A DNA stretch of 5,199 nucleotides from Dehalococcoidia bacterium UBA5627 (lineage in GTDB: Bacteria; Chloroflexota; Dehalococcoidia; Dehalococcoidales; UBA5627), in the NCBI GenBank assembly GCA_002421585.1, contig DIKD01000090.1, positions 1 through 5,199 on the forward strand, in the 5' to 3' direction. Within the stretch, counting starts at the first letter, position 1, and every line of letters begins with the position of its first letter. The notes beneath the pieces were generated by a model. The model saw only the letters and a list, made by a program, of their open reading frames with translations, did no database searches and was not told the origin of the DNA. Shown one piece after another: positions 1 through 5,199 of this stretch. The position numbers were made by a program, and so were the translations under genes.

Positions 1-157
1 AAAGATGTACCAGGTGATGTATAACGGTGCTGATGCCAAACAGGTGATTGGCGAGCTTTTGGGTGCTGAAGGACGGCACGAGCTTTCCGGCAGACGCTGG
101 AACTTGAAGAGTTTCCTCAGACGCCCCGGAAAAAATAACCGTTCAAACGGTAAATAA
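1..157 (+). CDS. gpsA: 3' end of probable NAD(P)H-dependent glycerol-3-phosphate dehydrogenase (partial)
   Basis: An open frame enters from the left edge and ends with TAA at 155-157, leaving about 51 residues. The visible part begins KMYQVMYNGADAKQVIGELL. This resembles the C-terminal helices of GpsA, where a segment of the type 'YxVLYxGxxxxEVxxxLL' closes the protein. GpsA is a cytosolic enzyme that reduces dihydroxyacetone phosphate to sn-glycerol 3-phosphate for phospholipid synthesis. The catalytic lysine and the NAD-binding fold lie outside the window, so the call rests on a short C-terminal match by eye. After the family-like segment there is a basic tail of about 25 residues, rich in R, K and N, which is longer than in typical GpsA. 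The gene converges on dnaJ and is not part of the chaperone operon. Another protein ending in a similar helix remains possible. Confidence 0.5.
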   Translation, partial: KMYQVMYNGADAKQVIGELLGAEGRHELSGRRWNLKSFLRRPGKNNRSNGK

Positions 158-311
158 TCAAGAAATCCGCTTAGTAATTTATCCTCATATCAATCTGTAA
201 AAACGGTTTCAATCAATCCAGCTGTAAAATTATACCCGGCGGTAAAGGCTGCAGCTTTACTTGAGGCATTAACTCCGGCATGGCAAAAACTCCAATCGTC
301 GTTGTATATCA

Positions 312-387
312 TAATTATAATAATCCCGCTCGCTCTGAGTCCCGATATATCGGGAAAGGGTCAAACGAACGGAGTTTAATTATAATT
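312..387. repeat. Imperfect 76-base inverted repeat centred on a perfect 14-base palindrome
   Basis: The centre is the perfect palindrome CCCGATATATCGGG at 341-354. Outside it, CCGCTCG (327-333) faces CGAACGG (366-372), pairing at six of seven positions. Outermost are two copies of TAATTATAAT, at 312-321 and 377-386; each contains the self-complementary ATTATAAT, so they are both direct and inverted copies. Almost the whole stretch can fold into one long hairpin with small bulges. It lies between converging genes, where a palindrome could act as a two-way transcription end or be a short dispersed element. There is no transposase. The CGAACGG arm is shared with the tandem array just downstream. 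Confidence 0.65.
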
Positions 388-415
388 GATTTAGTCGTCG
401 CCGCTTAGTTCGACA

Positions 416-583
416 AGCTCACTACGAACGGCTTTGGTTAGGTGGCTTACTACGAGCGGCTTTTGTCAGTCAGCTCACTACGAACGGCTTTGGTTAGGTG
501 GCTTACTACGAGCGGCTTTTGTCAGTCAGCTCACTACGAGCGGCTTTGGTTAGTTAGCAAACTGTGAACGGCTTTTCTAATAC
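416..583. repeat. Tandem array of six 28-base units, organised as three 56-base pairs
   Basis: Six contiguous 28-base units start at 416, 444, 472, 500, 528 and 556. They alternate between two versions that agree at 21 of 28 positions and share the core ACTACGARCGGCTTT. The first two 56-base pairs (416-471 and 472-527) are identical, and identity at offset 56 continues to 539, giving a 68-base exact match. The last pair is more diverged: its first half matches at 26 of 28 positions and its second half at 18 of 28. A degenerate extra unit may precede the array at 388-415. The period is not a multiple of three and stops occur, so this is not coding. Just before the first unit stands GTTCGACAAGCTCACTACGAAC (408-429, arms GTTCG/CGAAC), which resembles a common dispersed palindromic intergenic repeat. 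Confidence 0.9.
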
Positions 584-592
584 CCGCCGTTC
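566..592. repeat. Perfect 7-bp inverted repeat at the end of the tandem array
   Basis: GAACGGC at 566-572 is exactly complementary to GCCGTTC at 586-592, with a 13-base loop. The left arm belongs to the last, most diverged 28-base unit. The right arm is an inverted copy of the same ACGGC core, so the array seems to be closed by an oppositely oriented fragment. On the minus strand it lies about 135 bases downstream of the dnaJ stop and could stabilise a 3' end. It lacks a U-run, so it is not a standard intrinsic terminator. Confidence 0.5.
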
Positions 593-725
593 TGATTCCA
601 TTGAAGGGCAGGGGGTGGTTTTTATCTGATAATATCCCGTCTGACAGGGCATTTTCATCGGGGCTCCCAATCTCGATATAAACGGAATGACAAGTGGGGC
701 ACGCTATTTGATATCTACCGCTGAT

Positions 726-1814
726 TTAATTCTTCTGATCTTTGGCAAAGCTCTTTTCGAGCTCTTCGAATAATTTACGCTGTTCTTTGGTAAGCTTTTC
801 CGGCGTCTCCACAAACAGTCTAACCAGTTGGTCTCCCTTGGCATTGCGGCGCAGGTGTGGTATGCCTTTGCCTTTAAGTGTAAATATTTTACCCGATTGA
901 CTGCCTGCCGGCACTTTCAGCTTCTCGTTTCCGTAAAGCGTCGGAACGTCAACTTCCGTACCGAGGGCGGCTTGCGCAAAATTGACAGCAAGGTCATAAA
1001 TGACGTTGGTATCATCCCTTTTGAAGAACTTGTGCGGTTTTACTTCTATGGCAACGTAAAGGTCTCCGGGCGGGGCTCCTTTGTCGCCGATATCACCCTG
1101 TCCGTTTAATTTCAGGTTGGTGCCGTTATCGATTCCGGCCGGCACTTTTAGTTTCATATTGTGTTCTTTTCTTTCTTTACCGGAACCCTTGCATTTCGGG
1201 CAGGGGGCGGTAATGATGTTGCCTTCGCCGTTACATTTTGGGCAGGAGGTAATGTTGGTAAACTGCCCGAAGATGCTCTGTTGGACACGCTTTACTTTTC
1301 CGCTGCCGTTACAATCGCTACAGCGGCTGGGCTGGCTTCCCGGTTTGGACCCGCGGCCGCTGCAGTTCGAGCACTGCTCCATTCGGCTTATCCTGATATC
1401 GGCATTGCATCCGAGAGCTGCCTCTTCAAATGTAATGCTGATTTTTTGCTGCAGGTCAGCTCCGCGTCTGGAACTTCTGCGCCCTCCGCCTCCGCCGAAG
1501 GCATCGAAAAAGTCTTCGAAAATACTGCCGAATCCGCCGCCAAAACCGAAATCTCCGAATCCCTGTCCAAATCCCTGTCCGAACGTACCGTCAACACCGG
1601 CATGCCCGAAACGGTCGTAGGCAGATCGCTTTTCGTCGTCGGAAAGAACACTGTAAGCTTCGTTTATTTCTTTAAATTTGGCTTCGGAGTCCTCTCCCTG
1701 GTTATGGTCGGGATGACATTGGAAAGCAAGTTTGCGGAAGGCTTTTTTTATCTCATCGGCGTTGGCATTTTTGTTAACGCCGAGAACTTCATAATAATCC
1801 CTTTTTGATGCCAT
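726..1814 (-). CDS. dnaJ: Chaperone protein DnaJ (Hsp40, type I)
   Basis: This cytosolic co-chaperone binds unfolded proteins, hands them to DnaK and triggers DnaK's ATP hydrolysis. The 362 residues show the full type I layout. The J domain spans about 5-70, with the essential HPD at 34-36. A Gly/Phe-rich linker follows at about 70-111, containing a SIFEDFF segment like the DIF motif. The zinc-binding region at about 148-212 has four intact CxxCxGxG repeats (Cys 148/151, 165/168, 191/194, 205/208). The two beta-rich substrate-binding domains follow, to about 345. The length is slightly below that of E. coli DnaJ (376). The ATG at 1812-1814 gives a standard MASKRDYYEVLGV start; its ribosome site is weak. 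It is the last gene of the operon, but 199 bases with two terminator-like hairpins separate it from dnaK. No key residue is missing. Confidence 0.98.
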   Translation of the reverse strand: MASKRDYYEVLGVNKNANADEIKKAFRKLAFQCHPDHNQGEDSEAKFKEINEAYSVLSDDEKRSAYDRFGHAGVDGTFGQGFGQGFGDFGFGGGFGSIFEDFFDAFGGGGGRRSSRRGADLQQKISITFEEAALGCNADIRISRMEQCSNCSGRGSKPGSQPSRCSDCNGSGKVKRVQQSIFGQFTNITSCPKCNGEGNIITAPCPKCKGSGKERKEHNMKLKVPAGIDNGTNLKLNGQGDIGDKGAPPGDLYVAIEVKPHKFFKRDDTNVIYDLAVNFAQAALGTEVDVPTLYGNEKLKVPAGSQSGKIFTLKGKGIPHLRRNAKGDQLVRLFVETPEKLTKEQRKLFEELEKSFAKDQKN

Positions 1815-1830
1815 ATTTTATCAGTTTCCG

Positions 1831-1835
1831 TCCTC
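1831..1835 (-). promoter_or_regulatory. Weak ribosome binding site of dnaJ
   Basis: On the minus strand the leader reads AAAAAGAGGACGGAAACTG upstream of the start. The best Shine-Dalgarno match, GAGGA, ends 16 bases before the ATG, which is long; a poorer GGA of the CGGAAAC stretch lies closer. The site is clearly weaker than those of grpE and dnaK, which fits lower DnaJ synthesis. Confidence 0.4.
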
Positions 1836-1862
1836 TTTTTAGGTTAGATATTTCCCACTATA

Positions 1863-1885
1863 AAAAAGGGGCAGCGCCCCTTTTT
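1863..1885 (-). terminator. Intrinsic terminator-like hairpin upstream of dnaJ (bidirectional)
   Basis: A perfect 10-bp stem (arms 1863-1872 and 1876-1885) has a 3-base loop. On the minus strand it reads AAAAAGGGGC-GCT-GCCCC followed by six T, the standard form of a rho-independent terminator. The mirrored A-run makes it look two-way, although only minus-strand genes flank it. It sits 48 bases before the dnaJ ATG and downstream of a candidate -10 box. It could therefore stop read-through from dnaK or act as an attenuator in the dnaJ leader. Confidence 0.75.
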
Positions 1886-1898
1886 AGTTAACCTTACT

Positions 1899-1909
1899 AT
1901 TATATATCA
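1899..1909 (-). promoter_or_regulatory. Candidate promoter -10 region for dnaJ
   Basis: The minus strand reads TGATATATAAT, which includes a perfect TATAAT (1899-1904) and a TG-type extension in front of an overlapping TATATA. No good -35 box lies 16-18 bases upstream. A start about seven bases downstream (near 1892) would place the hairpin at 1863-1885 in the first 30 bases of the transcript. The AT-rich setting makes a chance match possible. Confidence 0.35.
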
Positions 1910-1950
1910 TTAAGCTACAAATACTCCAGCAAACGTTTTTCCGGTCCGCT

Positions 1951-1997
1951 GAAAAAGGGGAGTGAAATGCCCGGTAAAACAGGTTATCCCACTCCCC
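1951..1997 (-). terminator. Probable intrinsic terminator after dnaK
   Basis: On the minus strand, GGGGAGTG (1997-1990) pairs perfectly with CACTCCCC (1964-1957), directly followed by five T (1956-1952). The loop is 25 bases and shows only weak internal pairing, so the stem may be less efficient than a compact one. It starts about 16 bases after the dnaK stop, where a terminator would be expected. Together with the second hairpin at 1863-1885 it forms a tandem pair between dnaK and dnaJ. Confidence 0.6.
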
Positions 1998-2013
1998 CCG
2001 AATTGGAGAGTTA

Positions 2014-3930
2014 TTATACCTCTCGGAACTCGCCTTCTACAGTACCTTCATCGTCTTTTTTGGGTTCCTCTTCTGTTTCTGCTGATTGGGCATCCGGTTC
2101 AGCCTGTGCGCCCTGTTGTCCGTATACCGAAGCGCCTGCTTTCTGCATTAGCTCCGAAAGCTCCTGGGACTTTGCCTTGATATCCTCTACATCGGAACCC
2201 TGAAGCGCAGTGCGCAACACTCCTATCTTATCTTCGATTTCCTTCTTTGTTTCCTCAGGAATCTTGTCTTTATTGTCGTTAAGCATCTTTTCGGCGCTGT
2301 AAGCCATGTTATCAGCGTTATTCTTAGTTTCTACTTCTTCTTTCCTCTTGGTATCTTCTGCGGCATGAGCTTCCGCTTCGTGCTGCATCTTTTCGATATC
2401 TTCCTTGCTGAGACCGCTGGAGGCCGTTATAGTGATCTTCTGCTCCTTGCCGGTTCCTTTGTCCTTAGCCTTTACGCTTAAGATACCATTGGCATCTATA
2501 TCGAAACTTACCTCGACTTGAGGTACGCCTCTGGGAGCGGGCAGTATGCCGTCCAGTATAAAGCGTCCCAGTGTCCTGTTGTCGGCTGCCATGGGGCGTT
2601 CTCCCTGCAAAACGTGGATTTCAACACTGGGCTGATTGTCCGCGGCAGTGCTGAAGACCTGCGTCTTGGAGGTCGGTATGGTGGTATTGCGGCTAATCAA
2701 TGGTGTGGCAACCCCACCCAATGTCTCGATACCGAGTGTCAGCGGGGTAACATCCAGAAGTAATACATCCTTTACCTCTCCCTTTAATACGCCGGCTTGT
2801 ATAGCGGCTCCTATAGCCACCACTTCATCCGGGTTGACTCCTTTATTCGGTTCTTTACCGAAGAACTGTTTCACCTTTTCCTGTACCAGCGGCATTCTTG
2901 TCTGTCCGCCGACCAGTACCACTTCATCTATCTGTGAAGCTTTTTTATCGGCATCGGCAAGAGCCTGTTTGCAGGGCTCCATTGTTTTTTCTATCAGGTC
3001 CATTACCAGTTGTTCCAATTTAGCCCTGGTCAGTGTTATATTCAGGTGTTTGGGACCGCTGGAATCGGCGGTAATAAAGGGAAGATTAACCTCCGCTTTT
3101 TGAACGCTGGAAAGCTCGATTTTTACTTTTTCCGCAGCTTCTTTCAAGCGTTGCAGGGCGGTTTTGTCGCCCGAGAGGTCAATACCCTGATCTTTCTTGA
3201 ACTCTTCGATTAACCAGTCCATTATTCTCTGGTCGAAGTCATCGCCGCCGAGGTGGGTATCGCCATTGGTTGATTTAACCTGGAAGGTACCGTCTCCGAT
3301 TTCGAGTATCGAAACATCGAAGGTGCCGCCGCCAAGGTCATACACAGCGATGGTTTCATCCTTTTTCTTGTCCAAACCGTATGCCAGCGAAGCAGCTGTC
3401 GGCTCGTTGATAATCCTCAGAACGTTTAAGCCGGCAATTTTTCCGGCGTCCTTGGTTGCCTGTCTCTGGGCATCATTGAAATAAGCCGGTACGGTAATGA
3501 CAGCATCGGTTACTTTTTCGCCCAGATAAGCCTCGGCATCCGCCTTCAGTTTTTGCAGTATCATGGCGGAGATTTCCGGCGGGGTGTATTCCTGACCGCC
3601 CATTGCTACTTTTACTTCGTTATTCGGTCCTTTAACGACCTTGTATGTTTTTCTCTTGGCATCTTCTTCTATCGGAAGTTCGCGTCCTGCCGGTTCGCCC
3701 CATTTGCGCCCCATGAAACGCTTGATGCTGTAAATGGTGTTTTCCGGGTTGATGATAGCCTGGCGTTTGGCAATTTGACCAACCAGTCTTTCGCCGCTTT
3801 TGCTGATTGCCACGAAAGAGGGGACTGTGTTTCCGCCTTCCGATGAAGGAATGACCACCGGTTCTCCGCCCTGCATCACTGCTACTTCACTGAAAGTAGT
3901 GCCTAAATCGATTCCTATAGCTTTTGCCAT
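2014..3930 (-). CDS. dnaK: Chaperone protein DnaK (Hsp70)
   Basis: This ATP-dependent cytosolic chaperone binds exposed hydrophobic segments of unfolded proteins and cycles with DnaJ and GrpE. At 638 residues it is full length (E. coli 638). The nucleotide-binding domain (about 1-385) has phosphate loop GIDLGTT at 6-12, the ENTIYSIKRFMGR segment at 63-75, NEPTAA at 175-180, DLGGGTFD at 198-205 and VGGQTRMP at 340-347. The interdomain linker is DVLLLDVTPLTLG (388-400). The substrate-binding beta domain spans about 395-505 and the helical lid about 506-600. A disordered acidic tail ends EGEFREV, a variant of the usual EFEEV-like end. Residue 13 is Phe, where most bacterial DnaK have Asn. The start is fixed by conservation and a strong ribosome site. 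Two tandem stops (TAA TAA) close the gene. It lies 48 bases after grpE. Confidence 0.99.
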   Translation of the reverse strand: MAKAIGIDLGTTFSEVAVMQGGEPVVIPSSEGGNTVPSFVAISKSGERLVGQIAKRQAIINPENTIYSIKRFMGRKWGEPAGRELPIEEDAKRKTYKVVKGPNNEVKVAMGGQEYTPPEISAMILQKLKADAEAYLGEKVTDAVITVPAYFNDAQRQATKDAGKIAGLNVLRIINEPTAASLAYGLDKKKDETIAVYDLGGGTFDVSILEIGDGTFQVKSTNGDTHLGGDDFDQRIMDWLIEEFKKDQGIDLSGDKTALQRLKEAAEKVKIELSSVQKAEVNLPFITADSSGPKHLNITLTRAKLEQLVMDLIEKTMEPCKQALADADKKASQIDEVVLVGGQTRMPLVQEKVKQFFGKEPNKGVNPDEVVAIGAAIQAGVLKGEVKDVLLLDVTPLTLGIETLGGVATPLISRNTTIPTSKTQVFSTAADNQPSVEIHVLQGERPMAADNRTLGRFILDGILPAPRGVPQVEVSFDIDANGILSVKAKDKGTGKEQKITITASSGLSKEDIEKMQHEAEAHAAEDTKRKEEVETKNNADNMAYSAEKMLNDNKDKIPEETKKEIEDKIGVLRTALQGSDVEDIKAKSQELSELMQKAGASVYGQQGAQAEPDAQSAETEEEPKKDDEGTVEGEFREV

Positions 3931-3940
3931 ATGTTTAATA

Positions 3941-3949
3941 CTCCTCCTT
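3941..3949 (-). promoter_or_regulatory. Strong ribosome binding site of dnaK
   Basis: The minus strand reads AAGGAGGAG, a near-perfect Shine-Dalgarno sequence ending 10 bases before the dnaK ATG. It is the strongest ribosome site in the window, which fits DnaK being the most abundant member of the chaperone set, and it confirms the chosen start. Confidence 0.85.
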
Positions 3950-3978
3950 AAATAAACTTAAAACTTTAACTTCCTAAA

Positions 3979-4512
3979 CTATTTATTGCCGTTACCGACC
4001 GCTACTACAGCCGGCCGTATCACCCTGTCATATAATTTGTAACCTTTTTGTAATTCATTGATTATCATTCCATCTTCGCCGTCAACATGAAGCGCCGCTT
4101 CATGTACACTCGGGTCGAAGGCTTCTCCCTCGGTTTTAATCAATTTGACTCCCTGTGTTTCCAGGCTGCTTGAGAACTTGCGTTCTATTAATCGTATGCC
4201 TTCTACCCAGGGCAAATCTTTTATATCTTCCGGAACGGAGTCCAGCGCTCTTTGCAGGTCGTCAAGTACCGGCAGTATTGCAAGCAGTAACATCGAATTG
4301 CCGAACTTTACTGTTTCCTCTTTTTCCTGCTCTGTGCGCTTCTTATAATTTATAAAGTCTGCCTGAGTCCTCTTCCAGTTATCCAGATATTTATCGGCTT
4401 CGCTCTGTTCTTCCGGTTGAGCTTTGCCGGTATCCGCAGAGTCTTCCTGCTCCTTTTGTGTTTTCTTTAATTCTTTATCTTCTGATTCTTCAGGCCGCTT
4501 TTCTTTTTTCAT
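3979..4512 (-). CDS. grpE: Nucleotide exchange factor GrpE
   Basis: GrpE is a cytosolic dimer that releases ADP from DnaK and so resets the chaperone cycle; in several bacteria it also acts as a thermosensor. The 177 residues are a normal length. Residues 1-40 form a charged, Lys/Glu/Gln-rich, probably disordered leader. A long helix follows at about 40-95, containing the family signature around ADFINYKKRTEQEKEE (51-66), and it should form the dimer coiled coil. The C-terminal beta domain that contacts DnaK has AFDPSVHEA (131-139) and GYKLYDRVIRPAVVAV (157-172). The ATG at 4510-4512 has a good ribosome site; an overlapping upstream ATG is out of frame. It follows hrcA by 21 bases and precedes dnaK by 48, so the three are very likely cotranscribed. 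Confidence 0.97.
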   Translation of the reverse strand: MKKEKRPEESEDKELKKTQKEQEDSADTGKAQPEEQSEADKYLDNWKRTQADFINYKKRTEQEKEETVKFGNSMLLLAILPVLDDLQRALDSVPEDIKDLPWVEGIRLIERKFSSSLETQGVKLIKTEGEAFDPSVHEAALHVDGEDGMIINELQKGYKLYDRVIRPAVVAVGNGNK

Positions 4513-4521
4513 AATTCATTA

Positions 4522-4527
4522 CTCTCC
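4522..4527 (-). promoter_or_regulatory. Ribosome binding site of grpE
   Basis: GGAGAG on the minus strand ends nine bases before the grpE ATG, inside the 21-base hrcA-grpE gap. It decides the start at 4512 over the out-of-frame ATG seven bases upstream, which is too close to the site. Confidence 0.75.
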
Positions 4528-4533
4528 GTAAAG

Positions 4534-5199
4534 TTAGTTGTTTTGCATCTTTTCTGTGTTATCCTGTTCGTTCTTGCCGTAGAGGTCGCATATCAACTTG
4601 CTCATCATCGATGACATAAAGCTGATGGTGGAGATTGCCCTTCCGTAATGCATACGGGTAGGTCCGACTATTCCGATAGTGCCGATTGCTTCATCGGTTA
4701 TACCGTAGCGGCTCATAACGACACTTAAGTTCTGAATGGACTGTGCCCGGTTCTCTTTTCCGATAATTACCTGAACTCCGTATTCATCAAATTGATTTTC
4801 CATCATGGCTTCTATCAGTTTTCTTTGCTCCATAAGTCCAATCAGGCTGACTATGCGATTTCCGGTATTGAATTCCGGCTGATTCGTTAGATAATGCAAT
4901 CCGTCTATATATGAACCTTCATTGCTGCGCTGGTCTTCCGTTTTCATCAAGTTGATTATGCAATCGGTTACTTTCTGCTCGTTAGGGGATAGCACCGTTT
5001 TATTCTTCAATATTTGCGATGCGGATAATCCGGCGTAATTTCTCACTGTTTTATCCGCTATACTTCTCAGTTCTTCCTGAGTGACCGGATGTTCGAAGTT
5101 CACCAGTTGCTGACGCACAACCGCTCCCCCCAGCACCAGTACTGTCAACGCCAGATGCTCCTGCAGTGAAACAAGTTCCATGTGCTTAAAGCGGCATGA
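4534..5199 (-). CDS. hrcA: Heat-inducible transcription repressor HrcA (5' part outside window)
   Basis: HrcA is a dimeric repressor that binds the CIRCE operator (TTAGCACTC-N9-GAGTGCTAA) upstream of chaperone operons; GroEL assists its folding, so chaperone demand relieves repression. The frame stays open to the right edge, giving 221 visible residues against the family's roughly 340, so about 120 residues with the winged-helix DNA-binding domain are missing. A Met codon at 5179-5181 is internal: upstream codons read SCRFKH, and KHMELVSL matches the family's 'lelV.L' segment. Visible HrcA features are the GLHYLTNQPEF segment, the VQVIIGKEN stretch, and the C-terminal signature GTIGIVGPTRMHYGRAIS. 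A polar tail rich in N, E and Q ends the protein. It is the first gene of the visible operon, directly followed by grpE, so HrcA is likely autoregulated. CIRCE is not in the window. Confidence 0.95.
   Translation of the reverse strand, partial: SCRFKHMELVSLQEHLALTVLVLGGAVVRQQLVNFEHPVTQEELRSIADKTVRNYAGLSASQILKNKTVLSPNEQKVTDCIINLMKTEDQRSNEGSYIDGLHYLTNQPEFNTGNRIVSLIGLMEQRKLIEAMMENQFDEYGVQVIIGKENRAQSIQNLSVVMSRYGITDEAIGTIGIVGPTRMHYGRAISTISFMSSMMSKLICDLYGKNEQDNTEKMQNN

Larger units (their letters stand above)
158..725. other. Repeat-rich convergent intergenic region, no gene seen
   Basis: This 568-base stretch separates the stop of the plus-strand gpsA-like gene from the stop of minus-strand dnaJ. 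I find no convincing reading frame or RNA gene in it. It contains a weak 6-bp hairpin at 242-260, a long AT-flanked quasi-palindrome at about 312-387, a 28-base-unit tandem array at 416-583, and a perfect 7-bp stem at 566-592. The part from 593 to 725 has no clear structure. It includes CGGAATGACAAGTGGGGC (near 680-697), which looks like a decayed copy of the dispersed 'GTCATTCC'-type intergenic repeats seen in many bacteria; this is only an impression. No hairpin followed by a T-run was found that would terminate either neighbouring gene cleanly. Confidence 0.75.

Noticed and set aside
242..260. GTAAAG/CTTTAC hairpin as the terminator of the gpsA-like gene
   Set aside because: The stem is only 6 bp with a self-complementary loop and no T-run follows on the plus strand, so support is too weak.
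416..583. CRISPR array
   Set aside because: Units follow each other without unique spacers. The 'spacer' halves are themselves diverged copies of the repeat, and no cas gene is present.
1388..1651. Minus-strand open frame of 87 codons inside dnaJ in another frame
   Set aside because: It overlaps the Gly/Phe linker and J domain of dnaJ and has no recognisable domain. The real frame is unambiguous.
1161..1808. Plus-strand open frame of 215 codons opposite dnaJ
   Set aside because: It lies wholly within the conserved dnaJ gene on the other strand and resembles no known protein. It is a by-product of dnaJ codon use.
1957..1997. GAGTG and CACTC facing each other, resembling a CIRCE operator
   Set aside because: CIRCE has CACTC first and GAGTG second with a 9-base gap. 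Here the order is reversed, the gap is 25 bases or more and the outer TTAG/CTAA parts are absent. A terminator stem explains it better.
2636..3103. Plus-strand open frame of 155 codons opposite dnaK
   Set aside because: It is fully antisense to conserved dnaK motifs, with no family resemblance.
4534..5181. hrcA starting at the internal Met (5179-5181) as a short complete gene
   Set aside because: The frame stays open upstream to the window edge, the upstream residues fit the family, and a protein starting here would lack the DNA-binding domain. The gene is simply cut by the window.

Overview
The window carries the class I heat-shock operon hrcA-grpE-dnaK-dnaJ, complete except for the 5' part of hrcA. 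It lies entirely on the minus strand and is read from right to left. At the left edge is the 3' tail of an unrelated, converging plus-strand gene, probably gpsA (NAD(P)H-dependent glycerol-3-phosphate dehydrogenase). The gene order, the presence of HrcA and the moderate base composition fit a bacterium of the Chloroflexota. The style of DnaK and HrcA reminds me of Dehalococcoidia, but this rests on memory of the families and not on a search.

Layout from left to right: 1-157 is the end of the plus-strand gene. 158-725 is a 568-base non-coding stretch between two converging 3' ends. It holds a long quasi-palindrome (about 312-387), a tandem array of 28-base units arranged as 56-base pairs (416-583), and a perfect 7-bp stem (566-592). 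726-1814 is dnaJ. 1815-2013 is a 199-base dnaK-dnaJ gap with two terminator-like hairpins and a candidate promoter between them. 2014-3930 is dnaK, 3979-4512 is grpE, and 4534-5199 is the C-terminal two thirds of hrcA, which runs off the right edge.

HrcA is the repressor of the operon, and its CIRCE operator would be expected upstream of hrcA, outside the window. DnaK is the ATP-driven chaperone, DnaJ delivers substrate and stimulates ATP hydrolysis, and GrpE exchanges the nucleotide. The tight hrcA-grpE-dnaK spacing (21 and 48 bases) indicates one transcript. The terminators after dnaK suggest that dnaJ is made at a lower level or from its own start site.

I see no undescribed protein system here. 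The proteins are ordinary housekeeping chaperones. The parts worth a second look are non-coding: the dnaK-dnaJ gap and the repeat-rich convergent spacer.
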